6,455 bases of DNA from Bacteroidota bacterium. GTDB taxonomy: Bacteria; Bacteroidota; Kryptoniia; Kryptoniales; JAKASW01. Both the position numbers and the translations under genes were made by a program. Below, piece by piece: positions 5,979-6,455 of this stretch. The stretch's first letter is position 1. Every line of letters starts with the position of its first letter. The DNA lies in assembly GCA_021785235.1 (NCBI GenBank), contig JAJYGB010000330.1, forward strand, positions 1 to 6,455. The letters are read 5' to 3'. The notes beneath the pieces were generated by a model. The model made no database searches, was not told the DNA's origin, and was given only the letters and a program-made list of their open reading frames with translations.

Positions 5979-6365
5979 TCAAAGTTTTGTGACTATGAAT
6001 TTCAGTATGTAATCTTCCTGGGCGGGGGACCGCTGCGCTGTAGGCCAGGGTTCCACGGAAGTCAGCCGGACATCGTACCCGGACAGAGACGTGTCCACAG
6101 CCGCCTGGTAGAAGCTTAGCGCGAAAGACACGCCCGACAACGTGCACGACACTTTGGCGCTCCCCGCTATAACACACATCATGTCAACCGGGCATCTTGA
6201 ATCCTCGACAGACTCAACAGACAATGTGGCCCCACCGTCCTGGAGTGTCACTTGTTGGCCAACCTTCATCGAAAACTCCTCTCCCAGTTTGGGATTCAAC
6301 GGCCCCGAAGAAGACTTGCATCCGCATAAAAGGAGGACTCCCATTAGTAGCGCTAATTCTTTCAA
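5979..6365 (-). CDS. Small predicted lipoprotein of unknown function
   Basis: From TTG at 6365 the gene encodes 128 residues. The N terminus MKELALLMGVLLLCGC is a lipoprotein signal with lipobox Leu13-Cys14-Gly15-Cys16, so Cys16 should be lipidated and the protein anchored to the membrane on the outer face. The mature protein has about 112 residues and appears mostly beta-strand. It contains DSRCPVDMMCVIAGSAKVSC (55-74), with Cys58, Cys64 and Cys74. A DSRCP-x4-CVxAG block is familiar to me from small uncharacterised bacterial lipoproteins, but I know no function. The TTG start is chosen because GGAGG lies 6 nt upstream; a longer frame from GTG at 6389 would place odd residues (Trp, Arg, Cys, Asp) before the signal and would swallow that site. 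It is the first gene of the three-gene envelope cluster. Confidence 0.82.
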   Translation of the reverse strand: MKELALLMGVLLLCGCKSSSGPLNPKLGEEFSMKVGQQVTLQDGGATLSVESVEDSRCPVDMMCVIAGSAKVSCTLSGVSFALSFYQAAVDTSLSGYDVRLTSVEPWPTAQRSPAQEDYILKFIVTKL

Positions 6366-6371
6366 ATCACA

Positions 6372-6376
6372 CCTCC
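6372..6376 (-). promoter_or_regulatory. Ribosome binding site deciding the TTG start of the lipoprotein
   Basis: GGAGG on the minus strand lies 6 nt before TTG (6363-6365). Starting there gives a compact lipoprotein signal (MKELALLMG). Starting at the upstream in-frame GTG (6387-6389) would put the ribosome binding site inside the coding region. Confidence 0.7.
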
Positions 6377-6388
6377 AGATTACCAACA

Positions 6389-6407
6389 CGTGCCGATATT
6401 GGGCACG
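6389..6407. repeat. Inverted repeat upstream of the lipoprotein gene
   Basis: CGTGCC, a 7-nt spacer and GGCACG form a perfect 6-bp inverted repeat in the 5' flank, 12 bp beyond the ribosome binding site of the lipoprotein gene. It could be a leader hairpin or a binding site for a dimeric regulator. No T run follows it on the minus strand. The rest of the flank up to 6455 shows no promoter or gene that I can support. Confidence 0.4.
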
Positions 6408-6455
6408 ACTCGAGGGACAAATAGCCGGACCGAGATAAATGGCCGACGTCAGGCC

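Overview
The window carries seven genes, all on the minus strand, so transcription runs from high to low coordinates. It looks like a free-living bacterium of intermediate G+C with ordinary Shine-Dalgarno sites (GGAGG, AAGGAG, GGAG) and one textbook sigma-70-type promoter (TTGACA-17-TATTTT). The secreted CBM9-like protein and the gene styles would suit a glycan-degrading lineage around Bacteroidota/Ignavibacteria or a related environmental group. That placement is inference only. The promoter does not resemble the divergent -33/-7 promoters of classical Bacteroidia.

Region 1 (about 5005 down to 1) is an L-fucose utilisation operon. A strong promoter (4977-5005) is followed directly by an 18-bp palindrome with a central CG (4952-4969), the typical form of a LacI-family operator. 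After a leader of about 300 nt come a LacI-family repressor (3639-4670), a secreted carbohydrate-binding family 9-like protein (2432-3550), L-fuculose-1-phosphate aldolase fucA (1719-2384) and L-fucose isomerase fucI (1-1681, cut by the window edge). The gaps are 88, 47 and 37 nt, consistent with one transcript. FucI converts L-fucose to L-fuculose, and FucA cleaves L-fuculose-1-phosphate to dihydroxyacetone phosphate and L-lactaldehyde. The kinase that must act between them, and any transporter, are not in the window and may lie beyond position 1. The repressor probably controls its own operon.

Region 2 (4671-5169) is about 500 bp without a convincing gene. It holds the promoter and operator, a degenerate direct repeat, a small inverted repeat and two pairs of 9-nt-period ATTCG repeats.

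Region 3 (6365 down to 5170) is a compact three-gene cluster of cell-envelope proteins of unknown function: a lipoprotein with a TTG start, a 51-residue two-helix membrane protein, and an exported cysteine-rich protein with a Tat-like leader and CxxxC, CxC and CxC motifs. The gaps are 43 and 46 nt. This cluster is the least understood part of the window. The fucose operon is well explained by known families. I see no mobile element, CRISPR array, tRNA or rRNA.
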